Origin: Glycomyces artemisiae
GTDB lineage: Bacteria; Actinomycetota; Actinomycetes; Mycobacteriales; Micromonosporaceae
Assembly: GCF_003002955.1 (NCBI RefSeq)
Contig: NZ_PVTJ01000005.1
Coordinates: 1-64,000, forward strand
Length of the DNA stretch: 64,000 nt
Reading direction: 5' to 3'
Shown here piece by piece: positions 26,701-37,244 of this stretch. Below the pieces are notes generated by a model that was given only the letters and a program-made list of their open reading frames with translations, was not told the origin of the DNA and ran no database searches. The number at the start of each line of letters is the position of its first letter. Positions within the stretch are counted from its first letter, which is position 1. Both the position numbers and the translations under genes were made by a program.

Positions 26701-28098
26701 CTAGAGGACGCCCTGCTCCCAGGGGCCCCAGATCGCGACCGTGCGGCCCGGCTCGGCCCGGTCGCCGCGCGTGCGCCCGCGCAGGTTCGCGAACAGCACC
26801 TTCCCGTCGGGGGAGAACGCCGCCCCGCACCACTCGGCCGCGCCGTCGTGCGCCGCCAGGTCCAGGACCTCGCCCTCGCGGGTCAGGCCCCGCAGCGCGG
26901 GCGCCTCCCGCACGCCCTCGCACAGCACCAGGCCCTGCGCGGGCGAGACCGCGAGCCCGGCGGGGAACGGCAGCAGCGCCGCGTCGGGGGACTCGAACAC
27001 CAGCTTGAGCGTGCCGCCGCGCAGGCCGCGCGGGCGGAACTCCCACAGCTGGCCCTCGCCCTCGTCGCCGCCGGAGACCGACGAGGCGTACACCGCGCCG
27101 TCGGCGTAGAAGCAGTCCTGGAGCCGCCCGAACACGGCCGCGCCCCGGGCCCAGCCCTGGTCGAACACCGCGAACGGGTCGCCTTCGGCGCCGGAGGGGT
27201 CGGGTTCGTCGACGTCGACCCACTCGACGTACGCCGCGCGCCCGGCCCGGCGGCCGGTCCGCGTGTCGCGGTTCCACTCGTCGGCGAACTTGAGCATCTG
27301 GAGCTGCCCGCCCTCGGCCGGGCGCCCCGGCACGTTCGGCAGGAACCGGTAGAACCCGGCCGAAGCCTGGTCCTCGGTCAGGTACACCGCGCCCGTGCGC
27401 GGGTCGACCGCGGCCCCGCCGTGCACGAAGCGGCCCATGTCTTTGAGCGGCAGCGGCTCCGACTCCTCGTCGGCGTCGGCCGCGACCTCGAAGACGTACC
27501 CGTGCGGGGCCTCCCAGCCCGCGCCCGTGCCCGTCACGGTCTCCTCGCACGCGAGCCACGAGCCCCACGGGGTCGCCCCGCCGGAGCGGCTCGCCACGGT
27601 CCCCGACAGCGACTGCCGCGACCCGTCGAGCGCGAACACGCCGTCCCGCCACGACACCGCGAGCGTCGTCGTCCCTCCCGAGGCGAGCGCGTCGTACCGG
27701 TGCTTCGCCTTGCCCGCGGCGGGACCCGGGACGCCGCGCACGCCGTGGCCGCGCACCAGCCGCCATTCGCCGCGCCGGCCCGTCGCGAAGCACGCGAGCC
27801 CGCCGTGCGCCGGAGGCACCGCGCCGCCGTCGCCCATCGCCGCGCCCGCCACCGAGAACACCGCGAAGTCGAAGCCCTCGGGGAGCCGCAGCGTCTGCGA
27901 GAAGCCCGAGGCCTCATCGGTGCGGGTCAGCTCCCGCGGCGGCCCGTAGCCGCCGTTCCCGGGCGCCTGCCGGGCCCGCAAGCCGTCCTCGGCGCGCGCG
28001 GCCCGGGCCGCGAGGCCCGCCACCGCAGGGGACGCGAAGCCGCCGTCCGCCGCGCCGCGGCGCAGGAAGCTGCGGCGGTTGGAACCTTGAAGAGTCAC
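26701..28098 (-). CDS. PhoX-family alkaline phosphatase (DUF839), Tat-exported
   Basis: 465 residues from the GTG at 28098. A Tat-type signal (SNRRSFLRRGAADGGF) precedes the PhoX beta-propeller: LTRTDEASGFSQTLRLPEGF, a WGSWLACEET segment, the calcium/iron-site region YVFEVAADADE, MGRFVHGGAAVDPRTG and YLTEDQA. PhoX is a Ca2+/Fe-dependent phosphomonoesterase secreted folded. A TTG at 28101 is the alternative start; GGAG is at -12 from the GTG. PHO-box-like repeats lie 81-113 nt upstream and a strong terminator follows. Confidence 0.87.
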   Translation of the reverse strand: MTLQGSNRRSFLRRGAADGGFASPAVAGLAARAARAEDGLRARQAPGNGGYGPPRELTRTDEASGFSQTLRLPEGFDFAVFSVAGAAMGDGGAVPPAHGGLACFATGRRGEWRLVRGHGVRGVPGPAAGKAKHRYDALASGGTTTLAVSWRDGVFALDGSRQSLSGTVASRSGGATPWGSWLACEETVTGTGAGWEAPHGYVFEVAADADEESEPLPLKDMGRFVHGGAAVDPRTGAVYLTEDQASAGFYRFLPNVPGRPAEGGQLQMLKFADEWNRDTRTGRRAGRAAYVEWVDVDEPDPSGAEGDPFAVFDQGWARGAAVFGRLQDCFYADGAVYASSVSGGDEGEGQLWEFRPRGLRGGTLKLVFESPDAALLPFPAGLAVSPAQGLVLCEGVREAPALRGLTREGEVLDLAAHDGAAEWCGAAFSPDGKVLFANLRGRTRGDRAEPGRTVAIWGPWEQGVL

Positions 28099-28178
28099 CA
28101 AGACCTGGGCTCCTTCGTGAGGAGGGTGCGGGGGGCGGGCGGGCACTACGGGGCTGATCATCGCGGCCCAAAGGGAGT

Positions 28179-28211
28179 GGAAGGCAATCAGCACGTGAAC
28201 GGAAAGTGACC
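28179..28211 (-). promoter_or_regulatory. PHO-box-like direct repeats upstream of phoX
   Basis: Read on the minus strand, three consecutive 11-nt units are GGTCACTTTCC, GTTCACGTGCT and GATTGCCTTCC. The first two match the GGTCA/GTTCA 11-nt direct-repeat form described for actinobacterial PhoP PHO boxes; the third is degenerate. They lie ahead of the PhoX phosphatase gene, a typical PhoP target. Confidence 0.5.
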
Positions 28212-28256
28212 GGTTGCATAAGGCTTCGACCTCCGCGAAACGTCGGACCCGGCTGA

Positions 28257-30512
<2,256 letters not shown>

Positions 30513-30850
30513 TCACAAGTCGGTAACGATCCGTATTCCGATCGGGGGGGATGCTCGTTAGAACCAGGCAGAGTCATCCTGTGGAAGCTTGCCCCTGGCC
30601 GCGTGCGCGGCGCGGACCGGTCCGCCCGAAGGGGCCGCCGGGTCCGAAATCGACCTCGGGGTACCCTGCCGCCGACGTGCGGAGAACGGTTTCTGTCACG
30701 GACATGTCGCGCCTGGTCACAAGTGTGCCGCATGTGCTCCCAGCGTTGTCTGGGAGCGAAAATCGCGATATGACAGAGGAGTCGGCCACGACCGGGCCGC
30801 GGTGATTCTGGCGCGTCGCCTCGGAACGGTGTGGCAGTGGGAGGAGCGAT
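30513..30850 (+). other. 338-nt gap between ligA and the GGDEF-EAL gene
   Basis: No convincing gene. One structure stands out: GCTCCCAG (30736-30743) and CTGGGAGC (30750-30757), an 8-bp stem with a 6-nt loop followed by gaaaat, which could be a terminator or a 5'-UTR hairpin. GGGAGGAG lies just before the GGDEF-EAL ATG. No c-di-GMP riboswitch pattern is recognised. Confidence 0.4.
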
Positions 30851-32878
30851 ATGGCCACGACGCTCATGCGCAACACTGCGCCTAGAGAGCATCCAGGCCG
30901 GTACTACGGCTTCACGTCGGCGGTCGCCGTGCTGGCGATCGTCGGCGCCGGGTTCACCGCCGTGCGCGCCGGAGCGTTCGACGGCGGCGCCTTCGACGTG
31001 CCCTTCGCCTTCTGGCTCACCGCGGGACTCGCCGTCATCGCCGAGCTGCGCCCGACCCGCTGGGGCGGCCTGTGGATGTCGCCGATCGCCTCGATCTACC
31101 TGGTCTACGTCCTCGCCACGATGGTCACCTGGGGCTTCCTCCCGGCCCTGATCGCGCAGTCCGCGGCCATGTCGCTGCTGGTGGCGCAGATCCACGCCTC
31201 CGGGTGGCGGATGGTCTTCAACCTGTCGCAGCAGGGCCTGGCCCTGTGCGTGGCGTGGTTCGTCTGGAACGGCATCGCGGGCGGCACCACCTGGAACGGC
31301 GACGCCATCGAGCTCATCGCCGTGTTCGCCGCCGGCACCAGCTGGATGCTCACGTCCACGGCCCTGGTCGCGGGTCGACAGAGCCTGCGCACCGGCAGGC
31401 CGTGGAGGGAACTGGCCTTGGACTGGCTCAAGAGCGAATGGGCCCTGCGGGCCACGCAGATCGCCATCGCGCCGATCCTGGCGACCGCGGCCATGTCCTC
31501 GTGGTGGCTCGTGGCCGCCTCGGCCATCCCGATCTTCAGCGTCTACCGCATCCTCCAGACCGCGGCCGACCGCGAGCGCGAGGCCGACCACGACCCGCTC
31601 ACGGGCCTGCTCAACCGCAAGGGCTTCCAGGAGGTCGTCGACGGCAAGCTCGCCGACGCCGCCGAGACGAAGACCGCCGTGGCCGTGCTCATCCTCGACC
31701 TCGACCGGTTCGCCGACGTCAACTCCGCGCTCGGCCACGAGGTCGGCGACCAGCTCCTCGTCGAGCTCGCGAAGCGCTTCACGACCGACAAGCCGCCCGG
31801 GAAGGAGATCGCCCACCTCGGCGGCGACGAGTTCGCGTTCGTGTGGTCCGAGCTCGACGGCATGACCGACCCGATGTAGTGCGCCCGCGAGATCCGCGCC
31901 CGCCTCGACGCGCCGATCGTCCTGTCCGACGTCAGCATCGAGGTCGACGGCTCGGTCGGCATCGCGGTCTTCCCCGACGACGGCGCCGACTTCCAGACCC
32001 TGTTCCGCCACGCCGACATCGCCATGTACGAGTCGAAGCAGCGCGCCGGGTCCTACACGCGCTACGGCGCCGAGTTCGACCACCACTCGCCCGAGCGCCT
32101 CCACCTCCTCGGCGACCTGCGCCGCGCCCTGGACCACCCGGACGCGCCCGGCGTGAACCTCTTCTACCAGCCGCAGGTGCGCCTCGCCGACGGCGCGGTC
32201 ATCGGCGCCGAGGCCCTGCTGCGCTACAGCCACCCGGAGCGCGGCGTCGTCAACCCCGCCGAGATCATCGAGACCGCCGAGCACTCCTCGGTCATGCGGA
32301 TGCTCACCGAACGGGTCGTCGACATCGCCCTGCGCCAGCTGCGGGCCTGGAAGGAGCGCGGGTACGACCTGCGCATGGCCGTGAACGTCTCCGTCCGCGA
32401 CCTCCAGTCGCCGGAGTTCACCGACTTCCTCACCGAGCGGATCGACGCCTACGGGGTCGACGCCGCGAAGCTCCAGCTGGAGATCACCGAGTCCGCGCTC
32501 ATGGCCGACCCGCGGCGGGTGCTCCAGAACGTGCAGCGCCTCTCCGACCTCGGCGTCGGCATCAGCCTCGACGACTTCGGCACCGGGTTCTCCTCGATGC
32601 AGCACCTGCGGCGCCTGCCGGTCACCGAGATCAAGATCGACAAGTCGTTCGTCACCACGCTCATCGACGACCCCGACAACGCCGCGATCGTCTCCACCAC
32701 GATCGACCTGGGCCGGGCCCTGGACGTCGAGGTCGTCGCCGAGGGCGTCGAGGACGAGAACGTGCGCAAGCAGCTCGAAGGCTGGGGCTGCCACGCGGGC
32801 CAGGGCTGGCACTTCGCCAAGCCCATGAGCGCCGACGCGTTCGAGCGCTGGATGGCCGACCACCGCAAGCACAACTGA
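30851..32878 (+). pseudogene. GGDEF-EAL protein interrupted by an in-frame TAG
   Basis: One 676-codon reading frame, broken only by TAG at 31877-31879. Residues 1-232 hold about seven membrane helices; the diguanylate cyclase domain begins at DHDPLTGLLNRKGF (about 247), with GGDEF at 324-328. The TAG is at codon 343, and the same frame continues with CAREIRARLDAPIVLSDVSI and RHADIAMYESKQ, completing the GGDEF domain, then a full EAL domain (GAEALLRYSHPE, DDFGTGFSSM, VVAEGVEDENV). Products without read-through: a 342-residue truncated cyclase and, if reinitiated at ATG 32024, a 284-residue EAL part with no visible binding site. Either a nonsense allele or read-through. I recall Streptomyces having a GGDEF-EAL gene next to ligA. 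Confidence 0.8.
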
Positions 32879-32980
32879 GACCGCCACGGCCACAAGGGAG
32901 ACCGTTCGCACGGGCCGACCTGGCCCGGCGATCCCGGAACCGTCCCGGCGAATGTCGGTCCCGTATGCGAGGCTGATTCC

Positions 32981-33958
32981 ATGAACACCGCAGTCCAAGA
33001 CGATGTGCTGGCCGAGTTCGAGCCGCACCGGCGCGAGCTGTGCGCCTACGCCTACCGGATGCTCGGCTCCTCCTTCGAGGCCGAGGACGCCGTCCAGGAC
33101 GCGTTCACGCGCGCCTGGAAGTCCTACGCGTCCTTCGAGGGCCGCTCCTCGCTGCGCTCGTGGCTGTACAAGATCACCACGAACGTGTGCCTCGACATGC
33201 TCAAGGGCCCCCAGCGCCGGGCCCGCCCGATGGACCTCGCCCCCGCCTCCGACGCCGGCTCGCCCCTGCCGGCGCCCGAGCCCGACTACATGTGGGTCGA
33301 GCCCATCCCCGACTCGATGGCCTTCGGCGCCGACCCGGCCGCCGCCGCCGAGGCCAAGGACACGCTCCGGCTCGCGTTCGTCGCCGCCGTCCAGCACCTG
33401 CCCGCCAAGCAGCGCGCCGTCATGCTCATGCGCGAGGTCCTGCGCTTCTCCGCCGCCGAGACCGCCGAGACCCTCAACCTCAGCCCCGCCTCGGTCAACA
33501 GCGCCCTCCAGCGCGCCAAGGCCACCATGGAGAAGGTCAACACCGACCCCGCGGCCGACGCGCCCGCCATGGACGACGCCGACGTCCGCAAGCTCGTCGA
33601 CGGCTACGTCTCCGCCTTCCAGGCCTACGACATGGACGCCCTCACCGCGCTCTGCACCCAGGACGTCAACCTCTCCATGCCGCCGTTCCCGCTCTGGGTC
33701 GAGGGCCGCGCCGGCGTCGCCGAGTTCATGCTCGGCACCGGCTCCGCCTGCCGCAACTCCCGCCTCGTGCCCGTCGGCGCCAACGGCCTCCCCGCCTTCG
33801 GCCACTACAAGCCCAGCGACGACGAGCCCGGCCTCTGGACCCCCTGGTCCATCACCGTCCTCGAACTCCGCGACGGCGCCATCGCCGGCCTCAACTACTT
33901 CCTCGACACCGCCCGCCTCTTCCCCCTCTTCGGCCTCCCGAACGAGTACCGCGAATAG
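32981..33958 (+). CDS. Sigma-70 family factor with C-terminal SnoaL-like domain (TIGR02960/SigX5-like)
   Basis: 325 residues. Sigma2 region (YAYRMLGSSFEAEDAVQDAFTRAW, SSLRSWLYKITTNVCLDMLK) and sigma4 region (LPAKQRAVMLMREVLRFSAAETAETLNLSPASVNSALQRA) are linked to a SnoaL-like domain (DADVRKLVDGYVSAFQAYDMDALTAL, then MPPFPLWVEG). In this group the C-terminal fold often modulates sigma activity and replaces a separate anti-sigma factor. No anti-sigma gene is adjacent. I see no strongly supported autoregulatory promoter. A hairpin terminator follows. Confidence 0.88.
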   Translation: MNTAVQDDVLAEFEPHRRELCAYAYRMLGSSFEAEDAVQDAFTRAWKSYASFEGRSSLRSWLYKITTNVCLDMLKGPQRRARPMDLAPASDAGSPLPAPEPDYMWVEPIPDSMAFGADPAAAAEAKDTLRLAFVAAVQHLPAKQRAVMLMREVLRFSAAETAETLNLSPASVNSALQRAKATMEKVNTDPAADAPAMDDADVRKLVDGYVSAFQAYDMDALTALCTQDVNLSMPPFPLWVEGRAGVAEFMLGTGSACRNSRLVPVGANGLPAFGHYKPSDDEPGLWTPWSITVLELRDGAIAGLNYFLDTARLFPLFGLPNEYRE

Positions 33959-33972
33959 CGCGGCCCCTGTAG

Positions 33973-34000
33973 TGCGCCCCGTCTGCGAGGACGGGGCGCA
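33973..34000 (+). terminator. Hairpin after the sigma-factor gene
   Basis: 11-bp stem (tgcgccccgtc / gacggggcgca) with a 6-nt loop, 14 nt past the sigma stop. No T tract follows. Confidence 0.5.
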
Positions 34001-34028
34001 ACCCCTCGGCCCTGAACGGGAGCCCGAC

Positions 34029-34343
34029 ATGGAAGAAGTCCCTGAAACGAGTCCCGCCCCGGTGGAGCCCACGAGCGGGGGCCTCGACTGGGGCGCGCTG
34101 AAGCCCTGGCACCTGCTCGCACTGCTCTGCATCCTGGCGGTGATCGCCGCGGTCGTCGTGACCGTCGTGCTCGTCTCCAACGCGGCCAGGAAGCAGCGCC
34201 GGTACCCGTACCCGCCGCCGACGTACCCGCCTCCCGGCGCCCAGCAGCAGTGGCCCGGCCGCCCGCCGCAGCCCGGTCCGCATCAGCCGCCCCAGGACCC
34301 CCGCGACTTCCCGCCGCAGCCGCCCGGCCCCGGTCCGCAGTGA
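34029..34343 (+). CDS. Small single-helix membrane protein with Pro-rich tail
   Basis: 104 residues: an acidic N-terminus (MEEVPETSPAPVEP), one membrane helix (LLALLCILAVIAAVVVTVVL), then a Tyr/Pro/Gln-rich tail (RRYPYPPPTYPPPGAQQQWP). GGGAG lies 8 nt before the ATG. I do not recognise a family; the Pro/Gln tail suggests a protein-interaction region. It has its own strong terminator. Confidence 0.6.
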   Translation: MEEVPETSPAPVEPTSGGLDWGALKPWHLLALLCILAVIAAVVVTVVLVSNAARKQRRYPYPPPTYPPPGAQQQWPGRPPQPGPHQPPQDPRDFPPQPPGPGPQ

Positions 34344-34387
34344 GCCGACGGCCGCCCCGCGTGGTGCGGGGCGGCCGTCGGCGTTTT
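34344..34387 (+). terminator. Strong intrinsic terminator
   Basis: Perfect 17-bp stem (gccgacggccgccccgc / gcggggcggccgtcggc) with a 5-nt loop, starting at the stop of the small membrane protein and followed by gttttc. Confidence 0.9.
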
Positions 34388-34406
34388 CTGGTTTCCTTTG
34401 CAGCTC

Positions 34407-34820
34407 TTACTGGTAGGGCATGTAGAAGGGTTCCCACTGGTGACCGTCGGGGTCGATGAAGGTGCGGCCGTACATGCCCACTTCGGCCTCTTGGACGCGG
34501 CGGTCGTTCATGGGGGTCTCCTCGGTGCCTCCGGCCTGGAGGGCGGCGTCGGTGAGGTCGTCCACCGCGTCGCGGTTCGGAAGGGCGAGGGCGTAGGCGG
34601 CGGAGGAGTAGGCGACGGTGTCGCCGAGGGGGCGTTCGGCGAAGGTGGTGAAGAAGTCCTTGGTGAGCAGCATGAGGCAGATATTGGCGTCGACGACGAC
34701 GCAGGCGGCGTTCTCGTCGGTGAAGTCGGCGTTGACGCGCCAGCCGAGGGCCGTGTAGAAGTCCTGCGAGCGCTTCAGGTCGGCGACGGGCAGGTTCAGG
34801 AAGATCATCTTGCTCGCCAT
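34407..34820 (-). CDS. VOC-family (glyoxalase/dioxygenase superfamily) protein
   Basis: 137 residues. Two beta-alpha-beta-beta-beta modules: FLNLPVADLKRSQDFYTALGW at the N-terminus and GRTFIDPDGHQWEPFYMP at the C-terminus, the pattern of VOC proteins. Metal-ligand positions are not the usual His/Glu set, so the function cannot be assigned; antibiotic binding or a small-molecule enzyme are possible. Confidence 0.8.
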   Translation of the reverse strand: MASKMIFLNLPVADLKRSQDFYTALGWRVNADFTDENAACVVVDANICLMLLTKDFFTTFAERPLGDTVAYSSAAYALALPNRDAVDDLTDAALQAGGTEETPMNDRRVQEAEVGMYGRTFIDPDGHQWEPFYMPYQ

Positions 34821-35038
34821 GGGCTCACGCTGCTTTCCGGTTCGGTGCCTTACGTATGGGGACGAGGCGGGGCGTCCGGATTCATCGCCGGGGACCGGAT
34901 TTCCGCGGTGACCGCTCGCCGACCGCTCGCCGCCCGCTCGGCGGCGTCTCAGCGCCGGTTCGCCGCACGACGGCGGCGTCCCGGCGACACGCCTGACAAC
35001 GGTGCTTCTCGCGGGCCCCCGAAGGCCCTAGATTCCCA

Positions 35039-35054
35039 GGTGACACACGTCACC
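35039..35054 (+). promoter_or_regulatory. CRP/GlxR-like site upstream of the first symporter operon
   Basis: GGTGA-CACACG-TCACC has perfect 5-bp arms with the 6-bp spacing of CRP-type sites. It is 60 nt upstream of the DUF485 gene, just past a possible -10 (TAGATT, 35029-35034). A CRP-family protein controlling carboxylate uptake would fit. The remaining 34821-35038 stretch shows nothing else. Confidence 0.4.
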
Positions 35055-35113
35055 GTGTCGACCTGAGCCGGTCACGACCGCGGGACGCATTGCCCTTCAA
35101 GGAGGAAGGCTCG

Positions 35114-35470
35114 ATGACCACAACCCCCGAAGAGAACGGACCGCCGCCCGAGGTCAGCGAAGCGGACATCGCCGCGATGCACGACGACCCGCGGTTCGTC
35201 GAGCTCAAGCGCACCCTGTTCCGCTTCACCGTCCCGGTCCTGCTGGCCGCGCTGGCCTGGTACCTCGTCTACGTGCTCCTGTCGGCGTACGCCCGCGACT
35301 TCATGGGCATCGTGCTGTTCGGCAACATCAACCTGGGGCTGATCCTGGGCCTGAGCCAGTTCGTCGTGACCTTCTACGTCACGTGGGCCTACAACCGCTT
35401 CACCGCCCGCAAGTTCGACACGCAGTCCGCTGAGCTGCGCGACGACATCATGAACGGGGGCGCGAAGTGA
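35114..35470 (+). CDS. DUF485 membrane protein, symporter partner
   Basis: 118 residues from MTTTPEENGPP, preceded by AGGAGGAAG; an in-frame ATG 24 nt upstream is not used. DUF485 features: PRFVELKRTLFRFTVPVLLAA, then YLVYVLLSAYARDFM and LGLILGLSQFVVTFYVTWAY, two membrane helices. It overlaps the ActP-like gene by 4 nt. Such genes accompany ActP/YjcH-type acetate permeases, so it probably belongs to the transport unit. Confidence 0.88.
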   Translation: MTTTPEENGPPPEVSEADIAAMHDDPRFVELKRTLFRFTVPVLLAALAWYLVYVLLSAYARDFMGIVLFGNINLGLILGLSQFVVTFYVTWAYNRFTARKFDTQSAELRDDIMNGGAK

Positions 35471-37149
35471 ACACGCTCGCACAGGAGATGAGCGACGGCA
35501 ACCGGATCCTGACGATCGCCCTGTTCATGGTGATGGTCCTGGTGACCATCTTCATCACCATCCAGGGCGGCCGCAAGACCAGCACCGCCACCGACTTCCA
35601 CTCCGGCGGCCGCGGCTTCTCCGCGTGGCAGAACGGCTTCGCCGTCGCGGGCGACTACGTCTCCGCCGCCTCGTTCCTCGGCATCGCCGGGACCATCGCC
35701 CTCTACGGCTACGACGGGTTCCTGTACTCCATCGGCTTCCTCGTCGCCTGGCTCGTGGCGCTGCTCCTCGTCGCCGAGTCGCTGCGCAACTCCGGCCGCT
35801 TCACCGTCGCCGACGCGCTCTCGTACCGGATGCGGCAGCGCCCGGTCCGCACGGCCGCTTCCATTGCCACCCTGAGCATCTCGATCTTCTACCTGCTCGC
35901 GCAGATGGTCGGCACCGGCGCGCTCGTGACGCTCCTGCTGGGCATCAAGGAAGGCGAGACCTTCCTCGGCATGGACTCGGGCGCGGCGAAGGTCGTGGGC
36001 ATCGTCGTCACCGGCCTGCTCATGGTCGCGTACGTCGCGTTCGGCGGCATGAAGGGCACGACCTGGGTCCAGATCTTCCAGGCCTGCGTCAAGATCGGCC
36101 TCGCGTTCGTCCTGGCGATCCTCGTGCTCGTCCACTACAACTTCAACCTCTCGGCGCTGCTCGGCGACGCCGCGAACGTCTCCGGCCAGGGCGCGGCCTT
36201 CCTCGAACCGGGGCTGCGCTACGGGGCGGAGGTGCCAGGGGACGCGCTCCAGACACTGTGGAACAAGCTCGACCTCATCAGCCTCGGGCTGGCGCTGGTC
36301 CTGGGCACCGCCGGCCTCCCGCACGTGCTCATCCGCTTCTACACGACGCCGGACGGCAAGACCGCCCGCAAGTCCGTCAACTGGGCCATCGGCCTGATCG
36401 GCATGTTCTACCTGCTCACCCTCGTGCTCGGCTTCGGCGCCGCCGCGATGGTCGGCAAGGACGCGATCATCGCCGAGAACCCGGCCGGCAACTCGGCCGC
36501 GCCGCAGCTCTCGCAGGTCATCGGCGAGGACATCGCCGGGTCCACGGGCGGCGCGATCATGCTGGCGCTCATCGCCTCCGCCGCGTTCGCGGCGATCCTG
36601 TCGGTGGTCGCCGGGCTCATCATCGCCTGCTCCTCCTCGCTCGCCCACGACCTCTACAACGGAGTCTTCAAGCGCGGCAAGGCCAGCGGGCACCAGGAGG
36701 TCGTCTTCGCGAAGTTCGCGGCGGTCGGCGTCGGCGCCATCGCCGTCGTCATCGCGGTCTTCGCGCAGGACCTGAACGTGGCGTTCCTGGTCGCGCTCGC
36801 CTTCGCGGTGGCCGCGTCCGCGAACCTCCCGACGCTGCTGTTCAGCCTCTTCTGGAAGCGGTTCAACACCGCGGGCGCCGTCGCGGGCATCTACGGCGGC
36901 CTCATCTCCGCCATCGGTCTGGTGATCTTCTCGCCGACCTTCTCAGGCACGGAAACTTCGCTGCTCGGCGAAGGGGTCGACATCGCATGGTTCCCGCTGT
37001 CGAACCCCGGCCTGGTGTCCATCCCGCTGGGTCTCATCTGCGCCGTGGTCGGCACGCTGATGAGCTCCGAATCGAACCCCGACCGGTTCGCGTCCATGCA
37101 AGTCCGGGCGCTCACCGGGGCGGGTGCGGAGCGGGCCTCGGCACACTAG
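35467..37149 (+). CDS. Solute:sodium symporter, ActP/MctP-like monocarboxylate transporter
   Basis: 560 residues, about 13 membrane helices. SSS-family features: VAGDYVSAASFLGIAGTIAL, GFLVAWLVALLLVAESLRNSG, GGMKGTTWVQIFQACVKI and GTAGLPHVLIRFYTTPDGKTARKS. Related proteins import acetate, pyruvate or propionate with Na+. GTG start overlapping the DUF485 stop. A second copy of this gene pair lies at 39180-41059. Confidence 0.9.
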   Translation: MNTLAQEMSDGNRILTIALFMVMVLVTIFITIQGGRKTSTATDFHSGGRGFSAWQNGFAVAGDYVSAASFLGIAGTIALYGYDGFLYSIGFLVAWLVALLLVAESLRNSGRFTVADALSYRMRQRPVRTAASIATLSISIFYLLAQMVGTGALVTLLLGIKEGETFLGMDSGAAKVVGIVVTGLLMVAYVAFGGMKGTTWVQIFQACVKIGLAFVLAILVLVHYNFNLSALLGDAANVSGQGAAFLEPGLRYGAEVPGDALQTLWNKLDLISLGLALVLGTAGLPHVLIRFYTTPDGKTARKSVNWAIGLIGMFYLLTLVLGFGAAAMVGKDAIIAENPAGNSAAPQLSQVIGEDIAGSTGGAIMLALIASAAFAAILSVVAGLIIACSSSLAHDLYNGVFKRGKASGHQEVVFAKFAAVGVGAIAVVIAVFAQDLNVAFLVALAFAVAASANLPTLLFSLFWKRFNTAGAVAGIYGGLISAIGLVIFSPTFSGTETSLLGEGVDIAWFPLSNPGLVSIPLGLICAVVGTLMSSESNPDRFASMQVRALTGAGAERASAH

Positions 37150-37160
37150 GCGGCCCCCAT

Positions 37161-37222
37161 GGGGAGGGCCGGGGCGGCCCTCCCCGCTGCATCAGGGCCC
37201 GTCCGCCGGACGGGCCCTGATG
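37161..37222 (+). terminator. Two consecutive hairpins after the first symporter gene
   Basis: First stem ggggagggcc / ggccctcccc (37161-37170 and 37176-37185); second stem 15 bp perfect, catcagggcccgtcc / ggacgggccctgatg (37190-37204 and 37208-37222), 3-nt loop. No T run. They separate the transporter from the histidine kinase gene, whose -10-like TACAGT (37233-37238) would give a leaderless message from GTG 37245. Confidence 0.6.
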
Positions 37223-37244
37223 TGCGCCACGTTACAGTTGTGTT

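Noticed and set aside
32930..32970. ECF autoregulated promoter (GGAAC...CGTATG) before the sigma gene
   Set aside because: Spacing of about 21 nt is too long for a normal ECF promoter.
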